From NCBI GenBank assembly GCA_037176705.1, contig JBAWUJ010000087.1, positions 1 through 64,000 of the forward strand: DNA of 64,000 nucleotides, read 5' to 3'. The translations under genes were made by a program, and so were the position numbers. Numbering within the stretch: position 1 is the stretch's first letter; every line of letters starts with the position of its first letter. The notes beneath the pieces were generated by a model. The model saw only the letters and a list, made by a program, of their open reading frames with translations, did no database searches and was not told the origin of the DNA. This DNA comes from Molossus alvarezi (taxonomy: Eukaryota; Chordata; Mammalia; Chiroptera; Molossidae). Positions 47,932 through 58,035 of the stretch are shown one piece after another.

Positions 47932-48760
47932 TTTGGCTATCACTGTGGGCTTTGGAGCCTGTCAAGTTTTCCCTGTGGGTGTTGGTGTCCTGCTGTTTGT
48001 GGCTCCCTCTCCTGTGTTTAGATGAGCGAGGTAGGACCCACGTTGAACACCACTGTCAATTCTTACTTTCTTGGTTAAAGTTGCCAGCCCAGGAAAGGTA
48101 CTGTTATCCTCTAGCTTTTTGCCTGGAGGCTAGCAGTCTAGGTTACTTGATGAGTTTTGGGTTGTCAGTTGATTGAAAAGCTCCCTCAGGTGCTTAGCAC
48201 AAGGGGATTTCCCGAGGGTGGGGCAGATGCTGGTGGTTAGTGAGCCTCAAATAGTACTTCAATGGCCCACAGGGTGCTGTTGGATCTCCGAGGGAGGTGC
48301 TGCAGCCTCTCCTCAGAGCCCTGGGAAGGAACAATCTGGCCACCGTCCTGAGTGGCTGCACTCAGCCAAAGCTCTGAGCACCCTCCAGATCCCGAGTGTC
48401 CCGACACAGTTCCAGTCCAGTCTGCCCTCCCTCTGCCGGAGCCCAAGGTGAGTGGCTGTGGCTATTTCAGCCTCTGTCCCAGCTTTGCGCTGTGGAGCCT
48501 CCTGGGAGTGTAACCCGAGGGCGCTGCTCCCAGCTGAGGCTGCTGCCGAGCTGCTGACCGTGGGCTCCCGGCCCCGGTCTCGTGCCTTCACAAGCCTACC
48601 GGGATGGAGTCAGTGTCCCTCCTTGTATGGTCCTCACAAGCTGCTTTTCTGTTGGTTTTTCCCGTCGATTTGTCTGTGTTATAGTTGTAATTCCAGTTTG
48701 GTTCTGGGAGACGGTCTGTGTAGCTTCCGTTCACTCCGCCGCCATTTTTTCTCCTGTTTC
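47932..48760 (-). promoter_or_regulatory. L1 5' UTR (likely internal promoter region)
   Basis: About 830 bp, GC-rich upstream of ORF1. The minus-strand sense start AAAAAATGGCGGCGGAGTG contains an AAGATGGC-like YY1-type core, as at the 5' end of human L1 5' UTRs. Homologous starts are seen at about 50375 and 28913. Promoter function is inferred from L1 biology; no activity can be judged. Confidence 0.55.
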
Positions 48761-48775
48761 TGTTTTCCTGTTTTT
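48761..48775. repeat. Target-site duplication, right copy
   Basis: TGTTTTCCTGTTTTT, identical to 42926-42940, directly after the 5' end of the full-length L1 and followed by TAATT. Confidence 0.85.
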
Positions 48776-50380
48776 TAATTGTTTATTCCTTTTGGTTTTC
48801 TCATTGGTTGATTTTTTTCTACCCGATCTTCTAATTTTCTGATCCGGTCTTCAGCTTCCTCTACTCAGGTATTTAGACCTTCCAATGTGTTGTTTTATTT
48901 CTGATATATCCTTCTTCTTTTCCTCTTGGTGGTTTTTAATTTCAGCTGCTCGATTTTAAACATTTCTATGTCTTAACTCATGGTGCTCATGTCCTTACAC
49001 ATGCTGTTGGGCTTCCTCACGATCATGGCTCTGAGTTCTAGTTCTGTTAACTTGCTTAACTGCACCTCATTTATCTCATTTTCAGTAGAGGTCTCGTGTC
49101 TTTTCATTTGGATTTTGTTTCTCTGTTTCACCATTTTGGCTATCACAGTGGTCTTTGGAGTCTGCCAAATTTTCACTGTGGGTGTTGGTGTTCTGCTGTT
49201 TGTGGCTCCATCTCCTGGGTTTGGATGAGGCAGGGTGGAGCCACTTTAACCACCACTGTCAAGTTTGAGGATTCCTGGTTAAAGTTGCTAGCCCAGGGAA
49301 TGGTATTTATTCTCTAGCTTTTTCCCTGAAGGCTATTTGTAGTGCTCACCTGAAGAACCTTGGTTTCTGAGTTGAATGAAAAACCCCTTCATGTGCTAAG
49401 TGTAAGAGGATTTTTGGATGGTGGGGCAGATGCTGGTTGATAATGGGCCTCAATTAGCATTCTAATGGCTACCTGGTGGGGTTGAATCTCCGAGGGAGGG
49501 ACCACCACCTATCCTCAGGGTCCTGGGAAGGAGTAAGAAGACCAGAGTCCTGCATGGCTGTACTCAGCAAAAGTTATGAGCACTGTCCAAATCCTGAGTG
49601 TACCCACACAGTTCCAGTCCCGTCTGCCCTCCCTCTGCTGGATCCCAAGGTGAGTGGCTGCTGCCAATTTAGCCTCTGTCTGGGCTTTGTGGTGTGGAGC
49701 CCCCTGGGGCTTTAACCGAGGGCTCCACTCCCAGCTAAGGGTGGGTGAGGCTGCGGCAGCTCCCAGCCAAGGGCATAGCACCCAGCAGAGTTTGCAGGAC
49801 CCTGCCCAGGCTGCAGGTCCCAGCCCAGGCAGTCGCAGGTCTGCATCCCAGGCAGCTGCTGGTCCCAGCCTTGGCCACAGATTCCACCAAATGTCGCAGC
49901 TTCCACACGAGGCCCTTGGTCCCAGCCCAAGACCACAGGTTTCAACCAAGACCACTGCAAGTCCCAGCTGAGGCCGCAGCAGGTCCCATCCTGGGCCACA
50001 GGTCCTAGCCGAGGCCGCAGCATGTCCCAGCCATGTCCGCACGTCCCTTCCAAGGCCATAGCAGGTCCCATCCAGGGCCGCAGGTCCCAGCCTGGGCTGC
50101 TCGTCCCAGCCAAAGCTGCAGCAGGTTCCAACAAGGGCCGCAGGTCCAAGCCAAGGCCGCTGCAGGTCCTAGCCAAGGCCACTGTGGACCATGGGTTCCT
50201 GGACCCCTCTCGTGTCCTCGCAAGCCTACCAGGATTGAGTCAGTGTCCCTGAGACATTGGTCTACCAAGCTGCCTTTCAGTTACCCCTTTCTGACTATTT
50301 GCCTTTATTTTCACTGTAATTCCAGTTTGGTCCTGGGAGATGGTCTGTGTAGCTTCCATTCACTCCGACACCATTTTTTT
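48776..50380 (-). mobile_element. L1 part 2 of split copy (ORF1 5' half and 5' UTR)
   Basis: Continuation of the L1 interrupted at 42940. ORF1 N-terminal half runs to about 49135 (48973-49176 reads QRNKIQMKRHETSTENEINEV), followed by a long 5' UTR ending with CACTCCGACACCATTTTTTTT at about 50375. The 5' UTR is about 1.2 kb, longer than in the inserted copy, because of the tandem repeat at 49750-50185. Confidence 0.85.
49750..50185. repeat. GC-rich VNTR in L1 5' UTR
   Basis: Degenerate tandem repeat of about 22-24 bp units built on GGTCCCAGCCNAGGCCGCAGCA, roughly 18 units. Long open frames run through both strands (for example 49515-50042 and 49712-50182, minus), but they consist only of translated repeat units and I do not regard them as genes. 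Related shorter arrays occur in the 5' UTRs at 17150-17480 and 28675-28740. Confidence 0.75.
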
Positions 50381-50439
50381 TCTCTGAAGTATCATTATTT
50401 TATCTTATCTCTCCAACTCTAAGTCTATATTTTATCTTT

Positions 50440-52355
50440 ATTGTAGAAAGTACTGTGGATGTCACCCGTTTCTGCCCATTGACTCCCTCCTTTCCTCTCC
50501 CACCCCACTCCTGCTTTCCCCAAACTATTGTCTGTATCCATTGATTGGACACATGGGCATATAGTTCTTTGGTGTAACCACAACAGTTTTTATCCACTCA
50601 TCTATTGATGGACACTTGGTCTGTTTCCAGATCTTAGCTATTGTAAATAGTGCTGCTGTGGACACACGGGCAAATATATCCTTTTGGTTTGGTGTTTCAA
50701 GCTCCTCAGGATACATTCCTTGAAGTGGAATGTCTAGACAAGATAGAATTCCATTTTGAATATTTTGAGGAAATTCCATACTCTTTTCCAAAGTGGCTGC
50801 AGCAATCTGAATCCCCACCAGCAGTGTACTTTTCACCACATCATCACCAGCACTTGTTTGAAGATATGCTGATGGCAGCCATTCTGTCACATATGAGGTA
50901 ATGTTTCATAGTTGTTTTCATTTGCATCCCTCTGATGACTGGTGATATTGAGCAATATTTTTTTGTATGTCTCTTGGCCATTTGTATGTCCTGTTTGGAG
51001 AATTGTCTATTCATATCCTCTCCCCATTTTTAATTGGATTGTTTGTCTTTCTTTTGTTGGGTTTTATCAGTACTCTATATATCTTGATATTAACCCCTTA
51101 TCTGATGTATCCTTGGCAAATACGTTCTCCTTGAGTGTGGGTACTCTTTTCTTTTTAATGCTGGTTTTCTTTGCTATTCAGAAGCTGTTTAGTTTGCTGT
51201 AGTGCCATTTATTATTATTTTTTCTTTGTTTTTCTTGCTCTAACGAAAATGTTAGTAAAAATTCTTCTTATTCATAATCTTAATATATGCTTTCACTTAT
51301 TTGTATTCGGTTTCTTTTTTACGTGTCTTATAGTTTCTGAGTACAGGTCTTTTACATCCTTGTTCATTTTCTTTTTTTTAGTTACTTCATTTTATTTTTC
51401 CATTTATTTGTTTGGCTAGAGTGAGAGGGTGAGAGAGGAACAGAGAGTGAGAGAAACATCGACGTGAAAGAGACAGATCGAGTGGCTTTCACCCACATGA
51501 CCAACCAGGGCCAGGGACAAACTGCAACTGAGGTATGCACCCTTAGCATGAACCAAACTCAGGCTCTCGGGACCGCAGGCCAATGCTCTAACCTCTGAGC
51601 CCAACTGGCCAAAGCTAGGTATTTTATTTTGTTAATGTAATTATGAAATAAGACTGTTTCCTTAGCTTCCCTTCTGATAGTTTGTGACTGGTGTTTAACA
51701 ATGGAACTGGTTACTGGGTATTTATTTTGTATCCTGCTACTGCACTAAATTCCTTTATCAGTTCTAGTAAATATTTGGTGGAACCCTTTGGGTTCTCTAT
51801 ATACAGTCTTATGTTATCTGCAAATAGTAACAGTTTCACTATTTTCTTTCTAATATGAATGTTATTATTTATTCTTTTTGTCTAATTGATGTGGCTACAA
51901 GTTTGAGTGCTATGTTGAACAGTAGTGGTAAAAGTGCTCATCTCTCTCTTGTTCCAGATCTTCAGGTAAACACTTTCAGTTGTTTCCCTTTGAGTACAGT
52001 GTTGGCTATGGGTATGTCATACATGTCTTTTCTTTCTTGAGGTATGTCCCCTGTATTTCCACTTTTCTAAGAGTTTATTTCATAAGTGGGTGCTAGATGT
52101 TGTCAGATAGTTTTCTGCATTTTTTAAGATGATTGTGTAATTTTTATTTATTTTGCTTATATTCATTATCAAGTTTATTGATTTTCAAATATTTTATCGA
52201 CTTTGCATCCCCAGAATAAATCTCAGTCAATCACAGGGTATAAGTGATTTCATGTAGTGCTGAATCTAGGTTGCTAATATTTTGTTGAGGATTTTGTATC
52301 CATGTCATCTGGGACATTGGCACATACTTTTCTTCCTTTTTTTTTTGGTATCTTT
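50440..52355 (-). mobile_element. Older L1 fragment
   Basis: Minus-strand L1 more diverged than its neighbours: 3' UTR-like start at 50440, ORF2 C-terminal third (50525-50890 contains GGNADWC-like and SIDEWIKT pieces), a jump at about 51270, an inserted VES SINE, then RT palm (about 51660-52100; the active-site area at 51810-51835 still aligns with the YADD region) and fingers to 52355. All frames are heavily broken. Bases 50381-50439 are A/T-rich spacer with nothing recognisable. Confidence 0.75.
51415..51617 (-). mobile_element. VES SINE, older copy
   Basis: Minus-oriented VES SINE body (GAAACATCGACGTGAAAGA, then CGAGTGGC and CAACCAGGGCC) with a tRNA-like end CTGAGCCCAACTGGCCAAAGC. It lacks a clear poly(T) and shows more substitutions than the copies at 15835 and 32490. 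No clean target-site duplication was found. Confidence 0.85.
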
Positions 52356-52359
52356 TCTT

Positions 52360-54066
52360 CTTTCATATTATTTTATTTATTTATTTTGTTATTTGTTTGT
52401 GTTACAGATGTTTCTCATTTTTTTCTTCATTGACACCCTCCTCCCCTTCCACTTGCCACATCCCCAGCTGTGTTGTCTATGTTAATTGGTCATGCATACA
52501 TGCATGTAAGTTCTGTGGTTTACCTCTTTCCCCAAAAAACACTCCTCAGAGGCTTGTCAGCCTGTACCCCACTTCTATGTATGGGTTAATTTTGTTCAGC
52601 AGTTTGTTTAGTTCATTATATTTCATAAATAAGTGAGATCATGTGGTACTTTTGTTTCTCTGGTTTGCTTGTTTCACATAGCATAATATTCTCTAGGCCT
52701 TTCCATGCCATCACAAAGGATGAAAGATCTTTTTTTTTCTTATAACTGCATAGTATTCCATTGTGTACATGCACCAGAAAGTTTTAATCCACTCATCTAC
52801 TGATGGACACTTGGATTGTTTCTAGATCTTTGCTATTGTAAATAGTGCAGCTATGCACATAGGGGTACATATATTCTTTTGGATTAGTGTTTCAGAGTAT
52901 ATTCCTAGAAGTGAGATCACTGGATAAAATAGCAATTCAATTATTTACTTTTTGAGGTAACATTAATAGTATTTTCCACAGTGGCTGCACCAATCTGCAT
53001 TCTAACCAGCAGTGTAGTAGAGTCCCCTTTCTTCATATCCTCACCAACACTTGTTTGATGATTTGTTGATGGAGGCCATTCTGAGAGATGTGAGGTGGTA
53101 CCACATAGTTGTTTTAATTTGCATCTCTTTGATGATAAGTGACATTGAGCATTTCTTTATATGCCTCTTGGCCATTTGTATGTCCTGTTGGGAGAGGTAT
53201 CTATTTAGGTCCTCTGCCCATTTCTTAATTGGGTTCTTTGTCTTCCTATTGTTGAGTTTTATAAGCACTCCATATATTTAGGAAGTTAACCCTTATCTGC
53301 TGTATCATTCTCAATTATGGTCTTCCAGATAGTAGGATCCCTTTCCGTTTTGATGGTTGTTTCTTTTGCTGTGCAGAAGCTTTTCAGTTTGATGTAGTCC
53401 AATGTGTTTGTTTGTTTGTTTGTTTGTTTGTTTTGGGGTGTATGTGTCTGTTGCCTTAAGTGTTGTATCAGTGAAATTTCTGCTATGTCTAAAAATTTGT
53501 TGCCTGTACTTTCTTCTAGCATTTGTATGGATTCACGAGGTACATTTAAGTATTTTATCCATTTTGAGTTTATTCTCATGTATGCTGTAAATTTGTGGTA
53601 TAGCTTCATTTTATTTTGCAAGTAGCAGTCCAATTTTTCCAAAACCATTTATTGAAGAGACTGTCTTGACTCCACTATATGTTCTTGCGAACTTTGTGAA
53701 TTATTAATTGAGCATATTATCTTGGGTCAATTTCTGGGTTCTCTATTCTGTTGCATTGATCTATCTGCCTGTTCCTGTGCCAGTACCAGGCTTATTTTTT
53801 TTTACAGTGGCTTTGTGGTATAACCTGAAATCTGGTAATGTGATCCCTCCTACTTTCTTCTTCTTTTTCAAGATTTCTGTGGCTACTAGGGGTCATTTTT
53901 AGTTTTATATAAACTTTTGAAGTGTTTGTTCTAAGTCTGTGAAGTAAGTCGTTGGCATTTTGGTGAGGATCACATTGAATGTATAGATTGTTTTGGGTAG
54001 CATGGACATTTAATGATGTTAATTCTTCCATTCCATGGACAAGTTATACGCTTTCAATTTTTTATA
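52360..54066 (-). mobile_element. 5'-truncated L1
   Basis: Minus-strand L1 with 3' end and 3' UTR at 52360-52640, ORF2 C-terminal third (53041-53268, 53286-53648) and the start of the RT thumb, ending abruptly at 54066 near the SWIGRINI segment. A (TTTG)7 run sits at 53404-53432. Its end abuts an L1 fragment in the opposite orientation. Confidence 0.85.
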
Positions 54067-54365
54067 GCCAGAGGATCTAAATAGACCCTTCTCTAATCAG
54101 GACATACAATCGGCCAAAACATATATTAAAAAATGTTTAATTTCACTAATCATCAGAGAGGTACAAATTAAAACAACTATGAGTCATCACCTCACACCTA
54201 CCAGCATGGCTGCCATCAATAAATTGTCAAAAAACCAGTGCTGATGAGGGTGTTGAGAAAAGCACTCTACTACACTGCTGGTGGGAATGCAGACCGGTGC
54301 AGTCACTATGGAAAACAATGTGGTGTTTCCTCAAAATTTCAAAATTGAACTGCTATTTGACCCTC
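54067..54365 (+). mobile_element. L1 ORF2 fragment in plus orientation
   Basis: About 300 bp of ORF2 C-terminal sequence in sense orientation: AGAGGATCTAAATAGACCCT, then CACTAATCATCAGAGAGGT, then CTGGTGGGAATGCAGAC, and a GCAACCATGG-like stretch. It covers the same ORF2 region as 53060-53290 of the adjoining minus-strand L1, so it is a separate element and not the inverted 5' part of that one. Together they form an imperfect inverted repeat. Confidence 0.8.
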
Positions 54366-54600
54366 TGTATGAAATAGTCTCTGTATGAAATATGATTATT
54401 TAGGGAATGCTATATATATTTATAAATGAACTGAGATGGGAGAAGCATTGTAAGAGAAAGAAAAATTTTGAGGACCTTACCAAAAATTCATTTTGAGGTA
54501 GACCTGAGAGAGTATGAGGCATCCACAGAAGGCAGGTAGAATTTCTCAAAAAAATTAATTAAAAAAAAAATTAAAAAGACTCGAGCCCACATATCTGTCA
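54366..54600. other. A/T-rich non-repetitive spacer
   Basis: Nothing recognisable apart from a short duplicated CTCTGTATGAAATA (about 54363-54391) and an A-rich run at 54546-54578. Confidence 0.4.
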
Positions 54601-54779
54601 TCCACACAAGCCTGGCAGTATTCCCGGGGCCCAGAGGCTCAGTCAGCCCACCTCCCCAGTCTCCAGCAGGATAGAGCTGCACCTCTCTGGGTTGGCCATG
54701 TGCACAGCCCACAGACAGGTACTTCTGCAGACCCAGCTCCTGGCCCCACCCCCTACCCCGTGTGTGTCCTTGCCCACAG

Positions 54780-54909
54780 GGCACACCTTCTGCGTGCAGG
54801 CCATCTTGGCACAAGGACCCGCCATTTTGTTCCTGGACAAGGCGCCTGCAGACAGGGTCCTCCCTTCCTCCGGCAATGGAAGCTGCATTGAGGCTGGAGT
54901 TGGAGCCAG
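54780..54909 (+). other. Candidate exon of unknown gene or repeat
   Basis: A 130 bp segment with both splice signals well formed: a pyrimidine-containing tract ending TGTCCTTGCCCACAG before 54780, and CCAG|GTAAGC at 54909/54910. Two of three plus frames are open through it (one reads GHTFCVQAILAQGPAILFLDK; another PSACRPSWHKDPPFC). I recognise no protein family. The minus strand is also open (54488-54958), so the signal may be a by-product of GC-rich sequence or an old LTR/DNA element. The surrounding 54600-55240 is GC-rich, non-L1 and otherwise unassigned. Confidence 0.25.
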
Positions 54910-55244
54910 GTAAGCAGGGTGGGTTCAGGAACAGTGGTTGTGAGGGCTTTTGGGTCACAGGTGCTGGGGCAGGAAGCTGGGATGGGCACCCCAGGGACAG
55001 CTGGACCTCGCCCTGCCGCTGCCCCTCCTCCCTCCACTGGAGTCCGGGCCCACGGCCAGGTGTGGCGCAGGCCCTGGGGTTCCCTGTCCTGGCGCCCGAG
55101 GGAGAGGGAGCAGAGCCCTAGCTAAGGGCCCTGCAGCTGGGCCGCTCAGTACACAGCCCTGGAGCCCATCGGTCAGCGACCCCCAGGCTGACAATCCGAA
55201 TTTTTATGTGGTCTCTTGTGTGCGGGGGGTGTGTGTGTGAGAGA

Positions 55245-55400
55245 TTCTTTAATTTTTTTTTTCAATTACTGTTGACATACAATATTATGTTAGTTTAAGG
55301 TGTATGTCGAAGTGATGAGCTATTTATATACCCATCGTGCACCAGACATAGTTATTCTGATATTATTGACTGTATTCCCAGTGCTTTATTCCTGTGATTA
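55245..55400 (-). mobile_element. Old L1 3' end fragment
   Basis: T-rich start, then CAATTACTGTTGACATACAA and TTAGTTTAAGGTGTATGTCG, wording typical of 3' ends of older mammalian L1 families (L1M/L1PB-like). Short and diverged. Confidence 0.6.
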
Positions 55401-55434
55401 TTTTTACTGGCCTAGTACTGTGGAACTTTATTAT

Positions 55435-57085
55435 TCTTTTAATCTAATTTTGTTGTTGTTGTTACAAATATTTCTCCTTTGTTCTCCATTGACACCCTCT
55501 TCCCAGTCCCCCACCCCCAAGCATTGTTGTGGAACCTGCATGAGTTCTGTGGTTTATTCCCCGCCTTCTTCTGAGGTTTATCTGCCTTTACCCAAATTCT
55601 ATATCTCTGGGTCTGTTTTGTTCATCAGGTAGTTTTGTTCATTATATTGCAAAAATAAGTGAGATCATGTGATATCTCTCTTTCTATGATTCAATTGTTT
55701 CACTTTGGATAATGTTGTGTAGGTTCCTCTATGTTGTCTCAAAGGATAGGAGATCTTTCTTACAGCTGCATAGTACTCCATTGTGTATATGTACCACCGC
55801 TTTTTTATCCACTCATTTATTGACGGACACTTGGGCTGTTTCCAGGTCCCAGTAATTGTAAATAGTTCTTCTATGAATATAGGGGCACATGTATTCTTTC
55901 TGATTGGTGTTTCAGGCTTCTTAGGATATGATGCTAGAAGTGGGATCACTGGGTGAAATGGCAGTTCGATTTTTAATTTTTTGAGGAAACACCGTATTGT
56001 TCTCCATAGTGGCTGTACCAGTCTGCATTTCCACCAGCAGTGTGCTAGGGTCCCCTGTTCTCCACATCCTGGTCAGCACTTGTTGTTTGATGGTTTTTTG
56101 TTGGCAGCCATTCTGACAGGTGTGAGATGATACCTCATAGTTGTTTTAATTTGCATCTCTCTGATGATTAGTGACATTGAGCATTTTTTTATGTCTCTTG
56201 GCCATTTGTATGTCCTGTTGGGAGAAGTGTCTAGTTAGGTCCTCCGCCCATTCTTAAAATGGATTCTTTGTCTTCCTTTTGTTGAGGTGTATGAGGATGC
56301 TATACATAGGGTAAATTGACCCCTTATCTTATGTATTGTAGGCAGTTATGCTCTTTCATATAGCGGGTTCCACATTGATGCTTGTTTATTTTGCTGTGCA
56401 GAAGCTTTTTAGTCCCATGTGTTCATTTTTTTCTTTGTTTGCCTTGCCTTAGGCATTGTAACCATGAAAATTCTGCTTTGTGTGATGTTCGAAATTTTGT
56501 TGCCTACATTTTCTACTAGAATTTTTATAAATTTACAAGTCACATGTAAGCCATTTATCCATCTTGAGTCTATTCCTGTGTATCGTGCATGTTGGTGGTC
56601 TAGTTTCATGTTTTTTCAAGTAACTGTCCAATTTTCCCAGCACTGTTTATTGAAGAGGCTGTTTTTATTCCACTGTATGCTCTTGACATCTTGTCCAATG
56701 TTAATTGAGGATAAGGATTTGGGTCAATTTATGGGTTCTCTGTTCTGTTCCATTGATCTATATGCCTGTTCTTGTGCCAGTACCAGGGTGTTTGGATAAC
56801 AGTGGCTTTCTAGTATAATCTGATACCTGGTATTATGATCCCTCCTACTTTATACTTTATTTTGAAGGTTACTGTGGCATTTAGGGGTCTTTTTTAGTTC
56901 CATATAAACTTTTGTTCTAGTTCTGTGCTGGATTTTGTCAAATGCTTTTTTAGCCTCTATTGATATGATCTTATGGGTTTTATCTTTTATTTTGTGTTTT
57001 GTCACATTTATTAATGTGGGAATATTGCGCCATCCTTGCTTCCCTGAAATGTATCCCACTTGGTCATGATGAATAATTTTATTAG
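55435..57085 (-). mobile_element. L1, RT-core-deleted type, copy 2
   Basis: Minus-strand L1 with 3' end (55435), 3' UTR, ORF2 C-terminus (55665-55949), and the same jump as copy 1 at about 56927 (TTGTTCTAGTTCTGTG joined to CTGGATTTTGTCAAATGC). That removes the FADD-containing ~690 bp. It ends at about 57085 within the RT fingers. It is very similar to 29241-30940 by eye, including matching diagnostic bases, but the sequence left of its 3' end is unrelated to that of copy 1. Confidence 0.82.
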
Positions 57086-57269
57086 TAAGAACCTGTGTTT
57101 CTGGGAAGACAGAGTGATTTCCCTCTCCTACAATTAAAGACCATTTGTGAAACAAGTAGAATAAGTCTCTCAGAGGTAGAGAGAAGAAGGGGAGGGACTT
57201 GGGACCCAAGGAGTGTTAGGAGTTAGTTCCCTGTGTATTTTATTTGTTTGTTTGTTTGTTTGTTTATGT
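57086..57269. other. Unassigned spacer
   Basis: About 185 bp with no gene or repeat recognised, ending in a TTTG run (57243-57265). Confidence 0.35.
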
Positions 57270-57493
57270 ATTTATTTAAAAATATATGTTCATCGATTTT
57301 TAGAGAGAGAGAAAGGAAGAGGGAGAGAGAGCTAGAAACATCGATGAGAGAGAAACATCAATCCGCTGCCCTCTGCCCACCTCCTCCCGGAGATCGAGCC
57401 TGCAACTCAGACACGTGCCCCGAGTGGGAATCAAACCAGTGACCTCTTGGTGCACAGGATGTTGCTGAGCTAGTTGAGCTGCACTGGCCTGGC
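57270..57493 (-). mobile_element. VES-type SINE, older subfamily
   Basis: Minus-oriented tRNA-derived SINE: T-rich tail, CATCGATTTTTAGAGAGAGA, GAAACATCGATGAGAGAGAA, then GGAGATCGAGCCTGCAACTC and GAGCTAGTTGAGCTGCACTGGCC. The body differs from the 15835/32490 type and resembles the more common VES form (ATTGATTTTTAGAGAGAG start). Confidence 0.82.
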
Positions 57494-58035
57494 ATAGACA
57501 TTTTTATTTTTTCCTTTGTATATCCTAGACTTGGAGCTGAAGAAACAGGCAACCTGCAATGTGTGGGGGGCACACAACCACCACCACAGTGACCCCGAAA
57601 GCCTGCTCTGTAGCCAGAGGACAGGAAAGGGGCAGCCTGGCAAGAGGAAAGCTGTTCGATGATAACCGCCCTCCTTTGGAAAGCACAGCAGCAAAACCTG
57701 TGGCCCCACCCACTCATGTTAGTGAGGACACTTCCACTCCCACCTGTTGGGGAGGAGCCCAGTTGAAGGAGAGAGGGTCACCTCTGTGTTAGCAGAGTCC
57801 CCGTGAGAGTGGGGATCTTATCCCATCAGCAGATAAAAGGAGCCCTCCTCACTCTCGGGGTTCTGGGGGTCGTCTGAGGAATCCAGAACTTTTTATCCAC
57901 CTCCATGTGGCAGAAATAAACAAAACTTGGGAGATGGTGCCACCCCTCCCCTGCCCCGGGCCATGTGGAAAGAACGGGGTGTATGCTGCAGACCGAACCG
58001 CGGTTAACAGACTGAATAAGACAAGTCTCATAACA
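57494..58035. other. Non-L1 sequence with a weak LTR-like segment
   Basis: No gene identified. 57826-57920 has a TATA-like GATAAAAGGAG, a CCTCCTCACTCTCGGGG segment and an AATAAA about 80 bp later. That order (TATA, R start, polyadenylation signal) occurs in gammaretrovirus-like ERV1 LTRs, so this could be part of a solo LTR. LTR ends and duplications are not visible and the idea is tentative. Confidence 0.25.

Larger units (their letters stand above)
42941..48760 (-). mobile_element. Full-length L1, youngest-looking copy
   Basis: Complete minus-strand L1 of 5.82 kb: short A/T-rich tail and 3' UTR (42941-43180), ORF2 (43181-47000), ORF1 (47048-47931), and 5' UTR (47932-48760) starting with the CCGCCGCCATTTTTT block (minus-strand sense: AAAAAATGGCGGCGG). 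Perfect 15 bp target-site duplications flank it, and the right copy is followed by TAATT, as expected for a TTTT/AA nick. It has the longest open pieces in the window but at least four breaks in ORF2, so it is not autonomous now. Confidence 0.92.

Noticed and set aside
49512..50182. Long minus-strand open frames (175 and 156 codons) in GC-rich sequence
   Set aside because: They consist of translated 22-24 bp VNTR units within an L1 5' UTR; both strands are open, as expected for stop-poor repeats.
49750..50185. CRISPR-like repeat array
   Set aside because: Units are contiguous with no unique spacers, degenerate, and located in a mammalian L1 5' UTR.
52360..54365. Twin-priming inversion of a single L1
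   Set aside because: The plus-strand segment duplicates a region already present in the minus-strand segment, whereas twin priming gives adjacent, mostly non-overlapping segments.
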